A stretch of DNA of 64,000 nt from Argyresthia goedartella. Its lineage: Eukaryota; Arthropoda; Insecta; Lepidoptera; Argyresthiidae. Of the stretch, positions 10,856 through 20,850 are shown piece after piece. The translations under genes were made by a program, and so were the position numbers. Numbering within the stretch: the first letter of the stretch is position 1; every line of letters starts with the position of its first letter. The notes under the pieces were generated by a model, which saw only the letters and a list, made by a program, of their open reading frames with translations, did no database searches and was not told the DNA's origin. The stretch is taken from NCBI GenBank assembly GCA_949825045.1, contig OX463827.1:4176501-4240500 (forward strand), read 5' to 3'.

Positions 10856-11318
10856 TAGTAGTTTATGTGACTGCTGCATAATGGAGGGCATTAAACGAAA
10901 CGAGCCGAAGGCAAGTTTCATAATAATATCACTCGAGAGTTTCAATGCCTAATTATGTACAGTTACATACACTAGTTTATCTACACACATAGCATAAGCT
11001 CTCTTTGATGTGTTCAGGAACCGCATGTTTGACCGGCATTAGCTTGTTCTTTAGTACCAACTTCACGCAGACGGGCGTCGGCGTTCGAAATTTGAATGTC
11101 AGTACCAACTTCACAGACAAACTAGGGACGGCACGCGGGTGGGCGTCGGCGTTCGAAATTTGAATGTCATTATATGTAGAAAAACTACACATAATGACCA
11201 TTATGTGTAGTTTTCCAGATACGAAACGAGTTTTTACCAAGTAGTTTAACATAATGCTGATCGTAACGTGCGGTTTTTGAACGCAGTAAAGAGGGTTTAT
11301 GATACGTGTGTAGAGAAA
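10856..11318 (+). mobile_element. MITE-P, subfamily with internal tandem duplication
   Basis: It is the same composite structure as at 6716. Its centre holds a perfect 34-nt hairpin at 11181-11214 (arms aaaactacacataatg). A unit of about 60 bp containing 'gggcgtcggcgttcgaaatt' is present twice in tandem (about 11050-11165). The copy at 53402 shares this duplication. Confidence 0.75.
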
Positions 11319-11752
11319 CATTTTTTATGTGGTTTTGAGTGGAGTTCGAAAGCATTGTTTGCGTTCTATTTTTTTCTTATGTGGAATTAATCAACACCTT
11401 CACTTTCGTTTAGATTCGTATTCCCGCCTTTACAAATCATCTTAAGCCAGACGCCAGAAGGCGTAATTTTCCCGTTCAGAACCGTGATGCCTATAACCAG
11501 GTCTCGGGCTCGACAGGTTAAGCAGCACTTAATTTAAGTAGTAGTCTGTGTGTGTGGGAAGGCCATTGGGCTCTTAATCTCAATGGGATCGGAGTGTTAG
11601 TTAGATAAAAGTTCTGTCAGATTCAATTAGACCGTACTTCTGAAGAACTCTCTCAAAAACTGGTCAAATGCGAGTCGGTCGCACACGAAGGGTTCCGTAG
11701 TAAAGTAAAATAAAAGCAAAAATATCATATCTGTTGTGTGGGGAATCCCTTT
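11319..11752. other. Mostly unassigned, short Z fragment near 11.65-11.71 kb
   Basis: Bases 11655-11705 contain 'ggtcaaatgcgagtcggtcg' and 'gaagggttccgta', a Z-type fragment. Nothing else is recognisable. Confidence 0.4.
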
Positions 11753-11935
11753 ATAGTAGTTTATGCAACTGTCATATAATAAGGGGCCTTAAATCACGTG
11801 TTTGTTTTTATAGGACGAGCGAAGCGAGTTCCATAATAGCTTTACACGAGTGTTTTCAGGCCTAATTATATAAAGTTGAATACACTACCTAATCGACACA
11901 CATATCATTAGTGCTCTAAAATCGGTTTAGAGGCC
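11753..11935 (+). repeat. Diverged MITE-P left unit
   Basis: The segment 'tagtttatgcaactgtcata' to 'gacacacatatcattagtgc' follows the MITE-P left palindrome and the first bases of its right unit, but with many substitutions. It is an old or separate subfamily, truncated on the right. Confidence 0.5.
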
Positions 11936-11996
11936 GTTCGTTAAACTAAACAACAAGAAATAAACAAATGACAACTGACATGGCGGTACCACCAAA

Positions 11997-12543
11997 GTCG
12001 GTAAAGTGGTTTGAATGTTTCGTGTGAAGAAATATAACTAATTTTCAGAAGTACAGTGATATACACAATTTTAATACTAGAAATAAAGACAAGTTGGTTG
12101 CTTATGTAAGCCGACTACATAAAATTAGTAATTCTTTTAAAGGCAATTGTATACGCTATTACAATAAGGTCCCTACTGATATTAAAAACTTACCTTTAGA
12201 CAAGTTTAAAATAATAATAAAACAGAAATTGTATAAAAAAGGTTACTATAGGATATCTGATTACTTAGAGGACAGATGCCCATGGGAATAGATTGTTTGA
12301 GTAACAGGCTGTTTCGATATATAATTAGCATTCATTTTGTAATTTGACAATATTTTATTTAAAAAAGGAAACGCAAAAGATGCGACGACTGTGGAGTTTC
12401 TTCGGTGAGCTCTTCTCCACAGATTCCGCCATTGTGTTAGTGAACTCACCCAAAAAAATGTAATGACGGATCTAAGTGATGTAACAACATCCTATGGAAA
12501 TAAATGATTTTTGATTTGATTTGATTTGATTTGTGTCGGTAAA
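11997..12543 (+). mobile_element. LINE LA copy C, 5'-truncated insertion
   Basis: Homology to LA copies A and B begins at about 12027 and continues through the stop codon, the 3' UTR hairpin (12391-12420) and a tail of TTTGA repeats ending near 12533. The 9-mer GTCGGTAAA occurs at 11997-12005 and 12535-12543 and is a candidate target duplication. About 20 bp between the left copy and the start of homology are unexplained. Confidence 0.8.
12031..12291 (+). pseudogene. LINE LA reverse transcriptase protein, C-terminal remnant
   Basis: The frame encodes the final roughly 85 residues of the LA protein, from RNITNFQKYSD to LEDRCPWE. The last 64 residues are identical to those of copy A. It lacks endonuclease, polymerase palm and start codon and is a dead remnant of 5'-truncated retrotransposition. 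Confidence 0.85.
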
Positions 12544-12546
12544 TCA

Positions 12547-12669
12547 GTGTCACCAACAAAACTGTTCAGTTGAAAGCGTAGCTAGCGTCATTGTCACACT
12601 AATGTCATTTCATACTGGGAGGGCATTAGTTTCGGGTGTTAGCCGCTGAACAGTTAAGTTGGTGGCACC
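12547..12669. mobile_element. Small MITE with 23-24 bp inverted ends
   Basis: The left end gtgtcaccaacaaaactgtt and the reverse complement of the right end (ggtgccaccaacttaactgt) match with few changes. The 123-bp element is non-coding. It starts a few bases after the LA copy C tail. Confidence 0.6.
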
Positions 12670-12684
12670 GTGCAGACGTCAAGA

Positions 12685-12765
12685 CAAATGTATTTTTTTT
12701 TACTATAAGGCATCGATTAATCGATTCATCGATGCCTTAAAGTAAAAATTTTTTTTGTCTGTAGA
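12685..12765. repeat. AT-rich palindrome around ATCGAT arms
   Basis: The arms AAGGCATCGAT and ATCGATGCCTT are flanked by T runs on both sides and by GACAAA / TTTGTC further out, so the whole of about 80 bp could fold back on itself. No family is recognised. Confidence 0.5.
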
Positions 12766-12894
12766 TAGCCTGGATGGGATAATGCAGGTAATTACCAAAT
12801 GGTTTCTGAGTAGAATTTAGAGCATTAATGATAAGTGCGTAGGTAAAATTATGAAAAACGTGTGTCGTTCATTATTTGTTGTTACAGCGAACTA

Positions 12895-13420
12895 TCTCCC
12901 GATCACGGTTCACCAGAAAGAACCCGTTGACGGACAGAGGGACGGACTTCACGCTTAGGGGACCCTAAAAAGTCGGATGAAACTTTTATTTATTATTTCA
13001 CCTACGTCAATTATTATAACGCTATATCACAATTGTCGAAACAACACAATGGATAACCAAATAAGTATGACAATACAAATTGTATTGAATTATTGGCCAT
13101 TCGGTGAGAGTCGTTAAATAAATCAAATCCATTCATGAACGGCCGAGTCGGGCAGACGGGCATGTGACATTAATTCGAAGACATACTGCCTATACAAAAA
13201 TTAGAAGGATTTTGTTCCCGAAGGGTGCCAAATAGGATCCTATTGCAAAGCCTCCGCTATCCGTCCGTCCGTCACCGAGCTGTACTTTGAACCTGAACGT
13301 CTATTTCGGTTATCGCTACGGCAACAAATACAGAACTTTTTTTTTTGATCGAAGGGGTCTTTCTTACGTATTTTGTTGTACTGGTAAGGAACCCCGATTT
13401 TCATTAAATTTACTCTATTT
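12895..13420. repeat. Z repeats (two partial copies)
   Basis: Bases 12905-12970 hold 'ttgacggacagagggacgga' then 'ggggaccctaaaa' (minus orientation). Bases 13195-13420 start 'ttcccgaagggtgccaaata' with 'ccgtccgtccgtcac' and 'ggcaacaaatacagaac' (plus orientation). Between them (12975-13195) nothing is recognised. Confidence 0.55.
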
Positions 13421-14804
13421 ATTAATGAGTTATCGCTCGTTGGCAACCATTGGGGCACACGAGCAGAGTTGTGTCAAATAAACTACTTGCAGGGAGCAAC
13501 TACTCTAGTTAACTACCGTGCGCCGTGGACCTCGCGAATGTGTTGGTGAAACGCTGAAGTTGTAACAAACAAACTTATGAATGCACCTGGTTACCCATAT
13601 TAAGTATGGAAGTAGCCGCACCAATAAATTTGTAAATTACATTTTGCGGTCTCAAATCCAACGCATTGATTTTTCGTAAAAAATATTGACCGAGCGGGCA
13701 AAGCGAGCGAAGTTACTTTTTTCGAGATTGGCCAAAAATGCCTTTGTCCGTCTGTCTGTCCTCGCCAAAGGTCGCATTTTTCAACCGATTATGACGAAAA
13801 TTGGCACCGTACCTTGTTCCTTGATTTATAAGTCGATCGCGATTTTTGATTGGAAGGAAAATTGGGGGGAAGGGAGACGTGTCGACGGATTTCAATCACA
13901 TTTGAGAGTCACACTCATTCATATTATGTAGCGAAAAATAATGCTAAATGTAACTAAATGTAACCCTGTAACTAAGTTGTAGATAACACCTGAAATTACT
14001 GTGACTATAGCCCACAATTTATTTATGAAAATTTACAAAATTTAGTCAATTATAACGAATAGATTGGGAACGAAAGTTCTATTATTTTGTCACTGACTGA
14101 CTCAACATCGCTCATCAAAATTCTAATGCTTATAAGAGCTCGCGATGTCTACTTTTCTCACAAAAGTATGGCCTATTATTGAACACTAGTATAGCCTATG
14201 TCTCTCTCACAGTCTCCAACAATCCAACGACAACTCATTTGAGAATATGTTTATTTTTTATCAAACCTCCATAAAACCGCCATTTTGTAAAAAAGAACAA
14301 CAGCGACAAAAAGAGTACATTATTATAGTGGTTGGAAAGTGCACAATAAATGGACGAGTGTGTTTGAGGGCTGAGCCCTAGGAAAGGCCCTCTAAGAGAT
14401 GAGTCCATCTATTGCACTTTTGGCCGAGACATTACATAGTGCTGTTCACGACTACTGCAAGGAATTTACGCAGAATTTTGATTTTTAGATGAATTAGGTT
14501 TTGAACGCAATTGACATGCACAAGCCGAACACGCTTTTACCGACGCGACGGCATGAGGCACCCTTTTACCGACATGGCCTGAATTGCCAAAGCGTTTCGT
14601 TCATCCGAGTGAAGTGCCATCTGTTGACTTGTGACAGAACCGTAACAAACAATCCAACAATGGTTTTTGTGGCCTGTTCAAACGTGACTTAAATGATTTT
14701 GTTGTCCTGTTTACCTATTCATTGTTTTTGCGACCTTTTACAGACCATCTTTCACCACATTCCGATCAGTGGAGTGAAAATAGTAGAATGTACAATAAGA
14801 ACAA
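13421..14804. other. No supported gene; Z-like fragment at about 13.68-13.86 kb
   Basis: Bases 13735-13830 contain 'gtccgtctgtctgtcctcgc' and 'attatgacgaaaattggcac', a Z-like signature. The rest has only short frames and no repeat recurring elsewhere. Confidence 0.4.
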
Positions 14805-15005
14805 CAACATAAACATTTACATACAGGGACATACATTGCTTCTGGCCCCACACAAGGATACCCTGTGTTGTGGGAACCAGAAACAGCGACGTCACACACA
14901 TATACACATCCAAGACCTGGGTTTTTTTTAACCCCAGGCGGGGATCGAACCCGGGACCTCTCGCATGGTAGGTAGAGCCATAACCGGTGCGCCACAGAAG
15001 TCGTC
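14805..15005 (-). mobile_element. SINE-A, tRNA-derived retroposon
   Basis: On the minus strand the head reads 'ggctctacctaccatgcgag' then 'gtcccgggttcgatcccc', which includes a perfect B box ggttcgatccc. The body 'gctgtttctggttcccacaa' follows. It is head-complete and truncated in the tail. Confidence 0.85.
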
Positions 15006-15039
15006 GATTGATTTAAGTTGTAATTAAAACAAGCCATTT

Positions 15040-15175
15040 TATCCAAGACTTGTGGTATCCAACCGAGCCGTAGGCCAGGTTGGATAATTAATTCGAGGAT
15101 AAAATCGAGTTATACACTCTGCTTTTCACTTCGATTACGAGGAAATAAAACAGTGATAATGTAAAAAATACTTAC
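15040..15175. repeat. Unassigned AT/GC patterned sequence beside candidate exon
   Basis: It contains 'ccaaccgagccgtaggccag', which resembles the 'acgagccgaaggcgag' pattern at 15700 and in MITE-P. It may be the end of an unrecognised DNA element. If the neighbouring exon is real, this would lie in its first intron. Confidence 0.35.
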
Positions 15176-15290
15176 GTGTTAAGATACATTTGCTTGGATT
15201 TAGGCGGCAATAATAGTTCAATAACTCCTTTTGCTTTTTTTCCATAAGTGTGTTAGGCGTAAGCATTATTTCCTCTTCACTTGACGACAT
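15176..15290 (-). CDS. Candidate first coding exon (38 codons) of an unidentified gene
   Basis: On the minus strand an ATG at 15290 opens 38 codons (MSSSEEEIMLTPNT...NYYCRLNPSKCILT) plus one base. The frame ends exactly at AACAC followed by GTAAGT at 15175-15170, a full-consensus 5' splice donor. The product begins with a Ser/Glu-rich stretch and turns Lys-rich; no domain is recognisable. The frame is too short to stand as a gene, and the evidence is the combination of clean start, balanced composition and perfect donor. It could be the first exon of a host nuclear protein, or of a transposon-encoded protein given the patterned sequences on either side. No downstream exon was identified. Confidence 0.35.
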
Positions 15291-16059
15291 ATTAATCAAC
15301 TTTCGTAAAATAACAAGTTTTGCTAAGAAAAGAACTAAATATAAGTCAAAAACAAGGCAGTCTCTTTCCCGCCACTGTATTTTAATTTTATTTTATGCAT
15401 TTAATTTTTAGCTTAGGTCGTATGCAATACTGCCGAATCATACTTTTAATGTTTTTATTAATAATACATGGTTTATTAGTTTAGTTTATTTTTTTAAATA
15501 TTCAAATAGAATGCAAATAAATTAAAGTCTGTCAGGCTGATGGCTCAATTGTTTAGTCTAGACGACGACAACAATTTATGAAGTAGTGCATGCGATTTTA
15601 TGCAGCCTACATCCAGCATAAAGAAAACTTTTCGAGCATGAGAAGTGAAATAGTACATTTCCCACGAGTTTGCAAAGTTATATTTACGAACCGACAAGTT
15701 TACGGCACGAGCCGAAGGCGAGGGTCGTAGCGAGGTTCGTGAAGCTTTTACGAACGAGTTAGGAATAGAATTTTTCCGCCTGAGAACCCAAAATCAAGCG
15801 GCGAAGGTGCTATTTTTAGCTTAGAAGTCGGAAAAACATATTATTTTATCGAAGCTGCTCACAAAAATCTCTACAATCAATCGAGAAATCCGACCTGCAG
15901 AGGCGAACAGCCGGAAATTCGGACAGATATTCGAAAGGATTTTGCCCAAGTGAAACGGAGACGCTTCGTCGCGCTTCGCGCTCGCTGCGTCAGTGATGAT
16001 ATGTAATACACAACGCAGTCTTTACCTACACCTACATAGATACATAGTTACAGGTCTTT
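15291..16059. other. Upstream region of candidate exon; contains 'acgagccgaaggcgag' block
   Basis: Bases 15690-15790 hold 'ggcacgagccgaaggcgagg' flanked by repeats of acgaac and 'ttcgtgaag'. No gene is supported. If the exon at 15176-15290 is real this is its promoter and 5' UTR side. Confidence 0.35.
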
Positions 16060-16255
16060 TCCTTTGAGGGGTGTCCAGATATTCAATACTCCCTTTTGCG
16101 TGACGGGAGGTCAGCCCGTCGCCGCAGCTTTGGTGATATGAAGGTTTCCTCACGATGTTTAAAGAAAACATAGCGTCACGTCATTTTCCGTATGGGGTGA
16201 AAATGGCACAGTTGCGCCAGCGCATACTATGGCTATCCCCAATATTATGTTGGAA
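16060..16255 (-). repeat. SINE-B, two partial copies in tandem
   Basis: Bases 16075-16160 match the inner SINE-B body (inverted 'cgtcgccgcagctttggtga', cacgatgttt). Bases 16168-16250 restart at the 3' end (aacatagcgtcacg, then ttccgtatgggg and gcacagttgcgcc). Both are minus orientation and neither has the head. Confidence 0.65.
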
Positions 16256-16479
16256 AATAAACATAAATATGTACACAGATATGTATCATTATACACGACG
16301 TATGGTCGCAAACGAAAAAAACATGACCATTGTAGCTGACTTATAATCAGCTGATCGGGTAAATGTACTGAGGAACGAAATATTTTTTCATTTGCGACCA
16401 TACGTTTCTTGAGGAAAGTTATTCATAATGATGGGTACTGTCATTCCCCAAAATATGGTCAGGTATAGTTAAATATCAG

Positions 16480-16590
16480 TATACAGCTCCGTCTAATGGG
16501 TTTAACGCTTGTTTATCACACAGGAGATGCAAGTTCGAATCCTGACCGTGTACCAATGAGATCATTAATTTATCGGCCAGCCACATTACC
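16480..16590 (+). repeat. SINE-B head fragment
   Basis: It contains 'taatgggtttaacgcttg', 'gagatgcaagttcgaatcct' and 'accaatgagatcattaattt', the tRNA-like head and start of body. It ends at the same 'aatttatc' position as the head fragment at 47805. Confidence 0.7.
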
Positions 16591-16896
16591 GATTATTTTA
16601 TTTTTTCATCTCAGTCAGTCGACCAATAAAGTGTGAGTTACCAGAGAGAAGGTACATTTATCCTCTTTTACCGGTCAGTATTGCCAGTACTAAAAATAAT
16701 AGTGGGTAGTAGTAATTATTTTATAAAATAAATATAAATATTATTCCAAGTCCATACTAGGTGTTCATGCGCGAGTGGACGGTAGGTAAATTAAAATTTA
16801 ATGCAAGCCCATAATAGGTGTTCATAAGCGAGTGGACAGGTTAAGAACATTATCGGACGTTCAGTGTTTCGGATGACACGTTCAGGGCTGAACAAG
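16591..16896. other. Flank of repeat X with a duplicated 'gtgttcat..cgagtggac' unit
   Basis: The phrase 'aggtgttcatgcgcgagtgg' occurs near 16760 and again, slightly changed, near 16810. Bases 16857-16890 (cggacgttcagtgtttcgga) are shared with 49197-49230, next to an RTE-like LINE relic, so this may be part of a LINE 3' region. Confidence 0.4.
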
Positions 16897-17011
16897 GGCC
16901 AATGGCATTGAGAATTAGACAAAGAAAACAAATACCCGTCGCATCGCGTCGAAGCAGACTGACGCATGCTCCCGCGCAGAGCCCCGCGGGGCAGCCCGAG
17001 CTCTGAGATCA

Positions 17012-19769
17012 AAATCAAAAAATCAAAATCAAAAATCATTTATTTCCATAGGATGTTGTTACATCACTTAGATCCGTCATTACATTTTTTTGGGTGAGTT
17101 CACTAACACTATGGCGGAATCTGTGGAGAAGAGCTCACCGAAGAAACTCCACAGTCGTCGCATCTTTTGCGTTTCCTTTTTTAAATAAAATATTGTCAAA
17201 TTACAAAATGAATGCTAATTATATATCGAAACAGCCTGTTACTCAAACAATCTATTCCCATGGACATCTGTCCTCTAAGTAATCAGATATCCTATAGTAA
17301 CCTTTTTTATACAATTTCTGTTTAATTATTATTTTAAACTTGTCTAAAGGTAAGTTTTTAATATCAGTAGGGACCTTATTGTAATAGCGTATACAATTGC
17401 CTTTAAAAGAATTACTAATTTTATGTAGTCGGCTTACATAAGCAACCAACTTGTCTTTATTTCTAGTATTAAAATTGTGTATATCACTGTACTTCTGAAA
17501 ATTAGTTATATTTCTTTTTACATACACAAGATTGTCATAGATATATTGAGACACAAATGTCAGAATATTGATTTCTTTAAACTTTTCCCTCAGTGACACT
17601 CTAGGCCCTAATCTATAAATTGCACGAACAGCCCGTTTCTGCAGAATAAATATACTATTAGCATTCGCAGCGTGACCCCATAATAAAATACCATAGGTCA
17701 TTAGACTATGAAAGTAACTAAAGTAGACTAGTCTAGCGGTGTCTACGTCGGTAAGAGCTCTAATTTTTTTAACTGCGAACGCTGCCGAACTCAGTCTGTT
17801 CGACAATTTATTTATATGAGGATCCCATTGTAGTTTGGCGTCCAAAGTAATGCCCAAAAAGACAGTCGACTGCACAAGGTCCAATCTCTGTCCTTTTATA
17901 AATATGTCTGTAGTTACCGGGTTCACATTGGGTAACACGAATTTAATACATTTAGTTTTCTTTTCATTACGTAATAAATTGTTAACAGTAAACCAGTTCA
18001 CTATACTAGAGATAGCATTGTTTACCTCGTCATAATTTGATTGCTGTCTTTTAACTTTAAATATCAAAGAAGTTTCATCGGCAAACAATACTAACCCATG
18101 TTTTGCTTTAACAAGGTAAGGTAAATCATTAATATATACTAAAAACAAGAAAGGACCAAGAATTGAACCTTGCGGTACGCCCATACTTATTGAAGACCCA
18201 GGTGATCTTTTCCCATTAACATCGACCATCTGAACCCTATCAGTTAGATATGACTCCAGAAGGCCAAGTGCCTGATCTTTTACACCATAATGGCGTAACT
18301 TCCTGACAAGAGTGTCATGATGGACGCAATCAAAAGCCTTGGATAGATCGCAGAAGACACCTATTGCATCCATTGCGTCTTCCCAGGCATCAAAAATATT
18401 GTCGATTAGTTCAACACCAGCATCGGCTGTTGAACGACCCTTTGTGAAACCAAACTGAGCAATATGAATTAAATTATTGAGATAAAAATGACTTTGCAAT
18501 TGATTAAGTATGAGTTTTTCAAATATTTTGCTAAGCGTTGGTAGTATCGATATGGGTCTAAAATTGGTGGGGTCTGATGTACTACCAGCTTTGAATAAAG
18601 GTATAACTTTACTTAGTTTCATCAAGTCAGGAAACACACCATTATCTATACATTGATTAAATATACAACAAAGGTGAGGTGCAATACAATCTACAATGGA
18701 ACTAATAATTTTTACTGATAGACCATGGGCGTCAGCTGTCTTTTTCATTTCCAGGGATTTAAACGCTTTTACAATGTCTTCATTATTTACGTGCCTAAAT
18801 TTAAAATCTGTTTTACATTCCTCAAAGTTTTGTTTAAGTATAGATTCAGCAGCAGCGGGAGATGAATTTAAAGACTTGGTTGTTGAAACTGGAATGTCCG
18901 TAAAGAAATTTTCGAAAGCCTTTGCTACTTCTAGGTCTGTACTTAGCAATTGATTATCTATCTTAAGCTTGAAGTTATTATGTGTAGCTTTGGCCTTTCC
19001 AGTCTCTCTGTTTATAATTTGCCAAGTCGTTTTCATTACATTGCTACTAGATTCAATTTTGTTTTTAATGAAATTGGATTTAGCTACGGCACAAACGCGT
19101 TTAAACATTTTTGAATAACTACGAACATAATCTAGAAAGGCCGTATTTTTGTTATATGATTTCTCTTCATAGAGTTCATATAATCTTCGTCTGCTCCTAT
19201 GAATTCCAACTGTCGCCCAATCACTAAACAAAGCTTTGTTATTAACTTTTATAGTTTTTGATTTAAATACCGTATCATATTCATTTTTGACAAGGTTAAA
19301 TACTGAGTTGTACAACAAATTTGGATCGTCACTGTATGGTATTTCCCATAGTTTATCTAAAATATTATTCCTGTAGTGTTCAAGCCGAGTGTCACTAACG
19401 GGCACACATGTAATATCCTCTTTTTGGTCCTTTTTTATTTTAATATTGAATATACCTATCTGACCAGAGTGATCAGAGGTTAATTTATTGATGACCGATT
19501 TGAAAATGGGCGTAATGTTAGTAAATATATTGTCAATGCAGATAGCAGATGTTGCAGTAATTCTAGTAGGCTCCAAAAACAGATAGTTCATGTTGTGACA
19601 TAAAAATAAAGATTTTAATCTAGTACAAATATTATTATCCTCTAACAGATTAACATTAAAATCACCACAAATTATAAAAAAAATTGTTGTCATCGCTGAT
19701 TTTAATCAACACTTCATCCATTTTCTTTTCGAATAAATGAAAGGATGAATCTGGTGGTCTGTATACGCT
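17012..19769 (-). mobile_element. LINE LA copy A (CR1/Jockey-like non-LTR retrotransposon), 5'-truncated
   Basis: It runs on the minus strand from endonuclease codons at 19769 to a tail of TCAAAA-type repeats at about 17012-17040. The 3' UTR holds a 30-nt hairpin at 17123-17152. It is inserted in repeat X, whose sequence resumes at 19770. The subfamily assignment is by motif style only: (TTTGA)n tail and FRPISILPTLSKIFEK / GVPQGSILGP motifs. Confidence 0.9.
17252..19769 (-). pseudogene. LINE LA endonuclease-reverse transcriptase, defective
   Basis: An 813-codon frame (17252-19693) begins inside the endonuclease: GDFN at residues 10-13 and SDH at 73-75. It then carries the reverse transcriptase with FRPISILP near 388, DLSKAFD near 449-455 and GVPQGSILGP at 505-514. 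The catalytic box reads FADE (537-540) instead of FADD, so the polymerase should be dead. Endonuclease codons continue upstream to 19769 (VYRPPDSS...) in another frame. A run of eight T on the coding strand (19676-19683), where seven would keep frame, separates the two. The listed start is therefore not a true start; everything 5' of the endonuclease C-terminal half is missing. Confidence 0.9.
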
Positions 19770-20318
19770 AAAGAAAATTAAATAAAATATTACTAAACTC
19801 TGTAGTGTTATGCTACTTTCGTGCTATTTTCCGGTCTGTTCAGCTGGATACTTGGTGAGCTGTACAGTCTGATAATTGGTATCACCTTTATTTTCATAGG
19901 ACCCTGTAACGTTTTAAACCATAGGAACACATTAACAAATCATTTTCGCTTCGTATTTTCACACTATCAGCACTTCTAAATCGATAGCGAAGGGGTTTAC
20001 CTTTGGTGACCTTGTATTTGGCTTTCTCCGAAACTCTGCAATCTCGGGCTTCGTGCGCGCTGGTGCGCTACCCTTATATCTATCGCTGTTATGTAATTTT
20101 GGCTATGTGAACTTGTTGATTTTTATATTACGAGCCTGAAACCAAAATCTGACATTTACTTTGTTGTTGTTTATCTGGTTGTCATGGCAATGTCCATTCA
20201 AACTCGTTAGCGGTCTGATATGTTTGCTTCAATACTTTTACAAAAATACTTTTTCTCTCTTGGCCACTCACAAAAATTGCTTTTAATTTAAATAATTTTT
20301 AGAACTCTCCAAAAAGGG

Positions 20319-20324
20319 TATAAG
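20319..20324 (+). promoter_or_regulatory. LTR TATA box
   Basis: TATAAG within 'aagggtataagagcgg', with an initiator-like TCACTTC at about 20353, about 34 bp downstream. This would define the U3/R boundary of the solo LTR. Confidence 0.6.
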
Positions 20325-20844
20325 AGCGGAATATTTCTGAAATTCTGGAGTCTCACTTCAGCTCTCAAGCAAGAAGCATCACCTAAAGGCCTTATCCCGG
20401 GGTCGCACTGCCCCGGGATCCTGCGAGCCTCAACTTCTACGCCTCCTGACTTGGCGAGCCTCTACCCTGGCCGTCGCTTCGTTGGGTCTCCACTTCACCT
20501 GCCCGTTCTCTGCTACACCTGCCCGTCGGTGTCTTCAGGCCGACACGTTGCGGGCCTCTACCCTGGCCGGCGCTTCACTACCAGGGCCCCTACTCCTGCT
20601 GCCCGTCGGGGTCTGATGACTGATTGGCCGCCGGCCACGCTCTCCATCTGCAAGTGCTACGTCGCCCACCAGTGCTTCCACTGACCGGTTCGCCAGACCG
20701 TTTCCACTGCTCCTTCTGCTCCTACTCTCCGTGTGCTCCGCTTCCTTTTTTTAAAATCTGATACCTGTATTTTTTATAAAACCTGTCTCATTTCATCCAC
20801 CCTCATCTTCCTATCATTTTTCTAAAGTCATTGTATATAGCCCT

Positions 20845-20850
20845 AATAAA
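20845..20850 (+). terminator. LTR polyadenylation signal
   Basis: AATAAA within 'ccctaataaactgtc', followed by a T/GT-rich stretch (tcctggttgttttctgtt). It is placed as expected for the R/U5 boundary. Confidence 0.55.

Noticed and set aside
10977..11321. Apparently conserved reading frame (SNADA..PSLSVKLV..MPVKHAVPEHIKESL) in several places
   Set aside because: It occurs only inside MITE-P copies and its conservation follows the DNA repeat. Frames break or shift between copies and both strands are equally open.
17835..18035. Plus-strand frames over LINE LA copies
   Set aside because: They are antisense shadows of the reverse transcriptase gene and recur identically at 32071-32271 because the DNA is duplicated.
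20451..20684. 77-codon frame rich in Pro/Arg
   Set aside because: It lies in the GC-rich R region of the solo LTR and includes an internal direct repeat (cctctaccctggccg). It has no retroviral domain.
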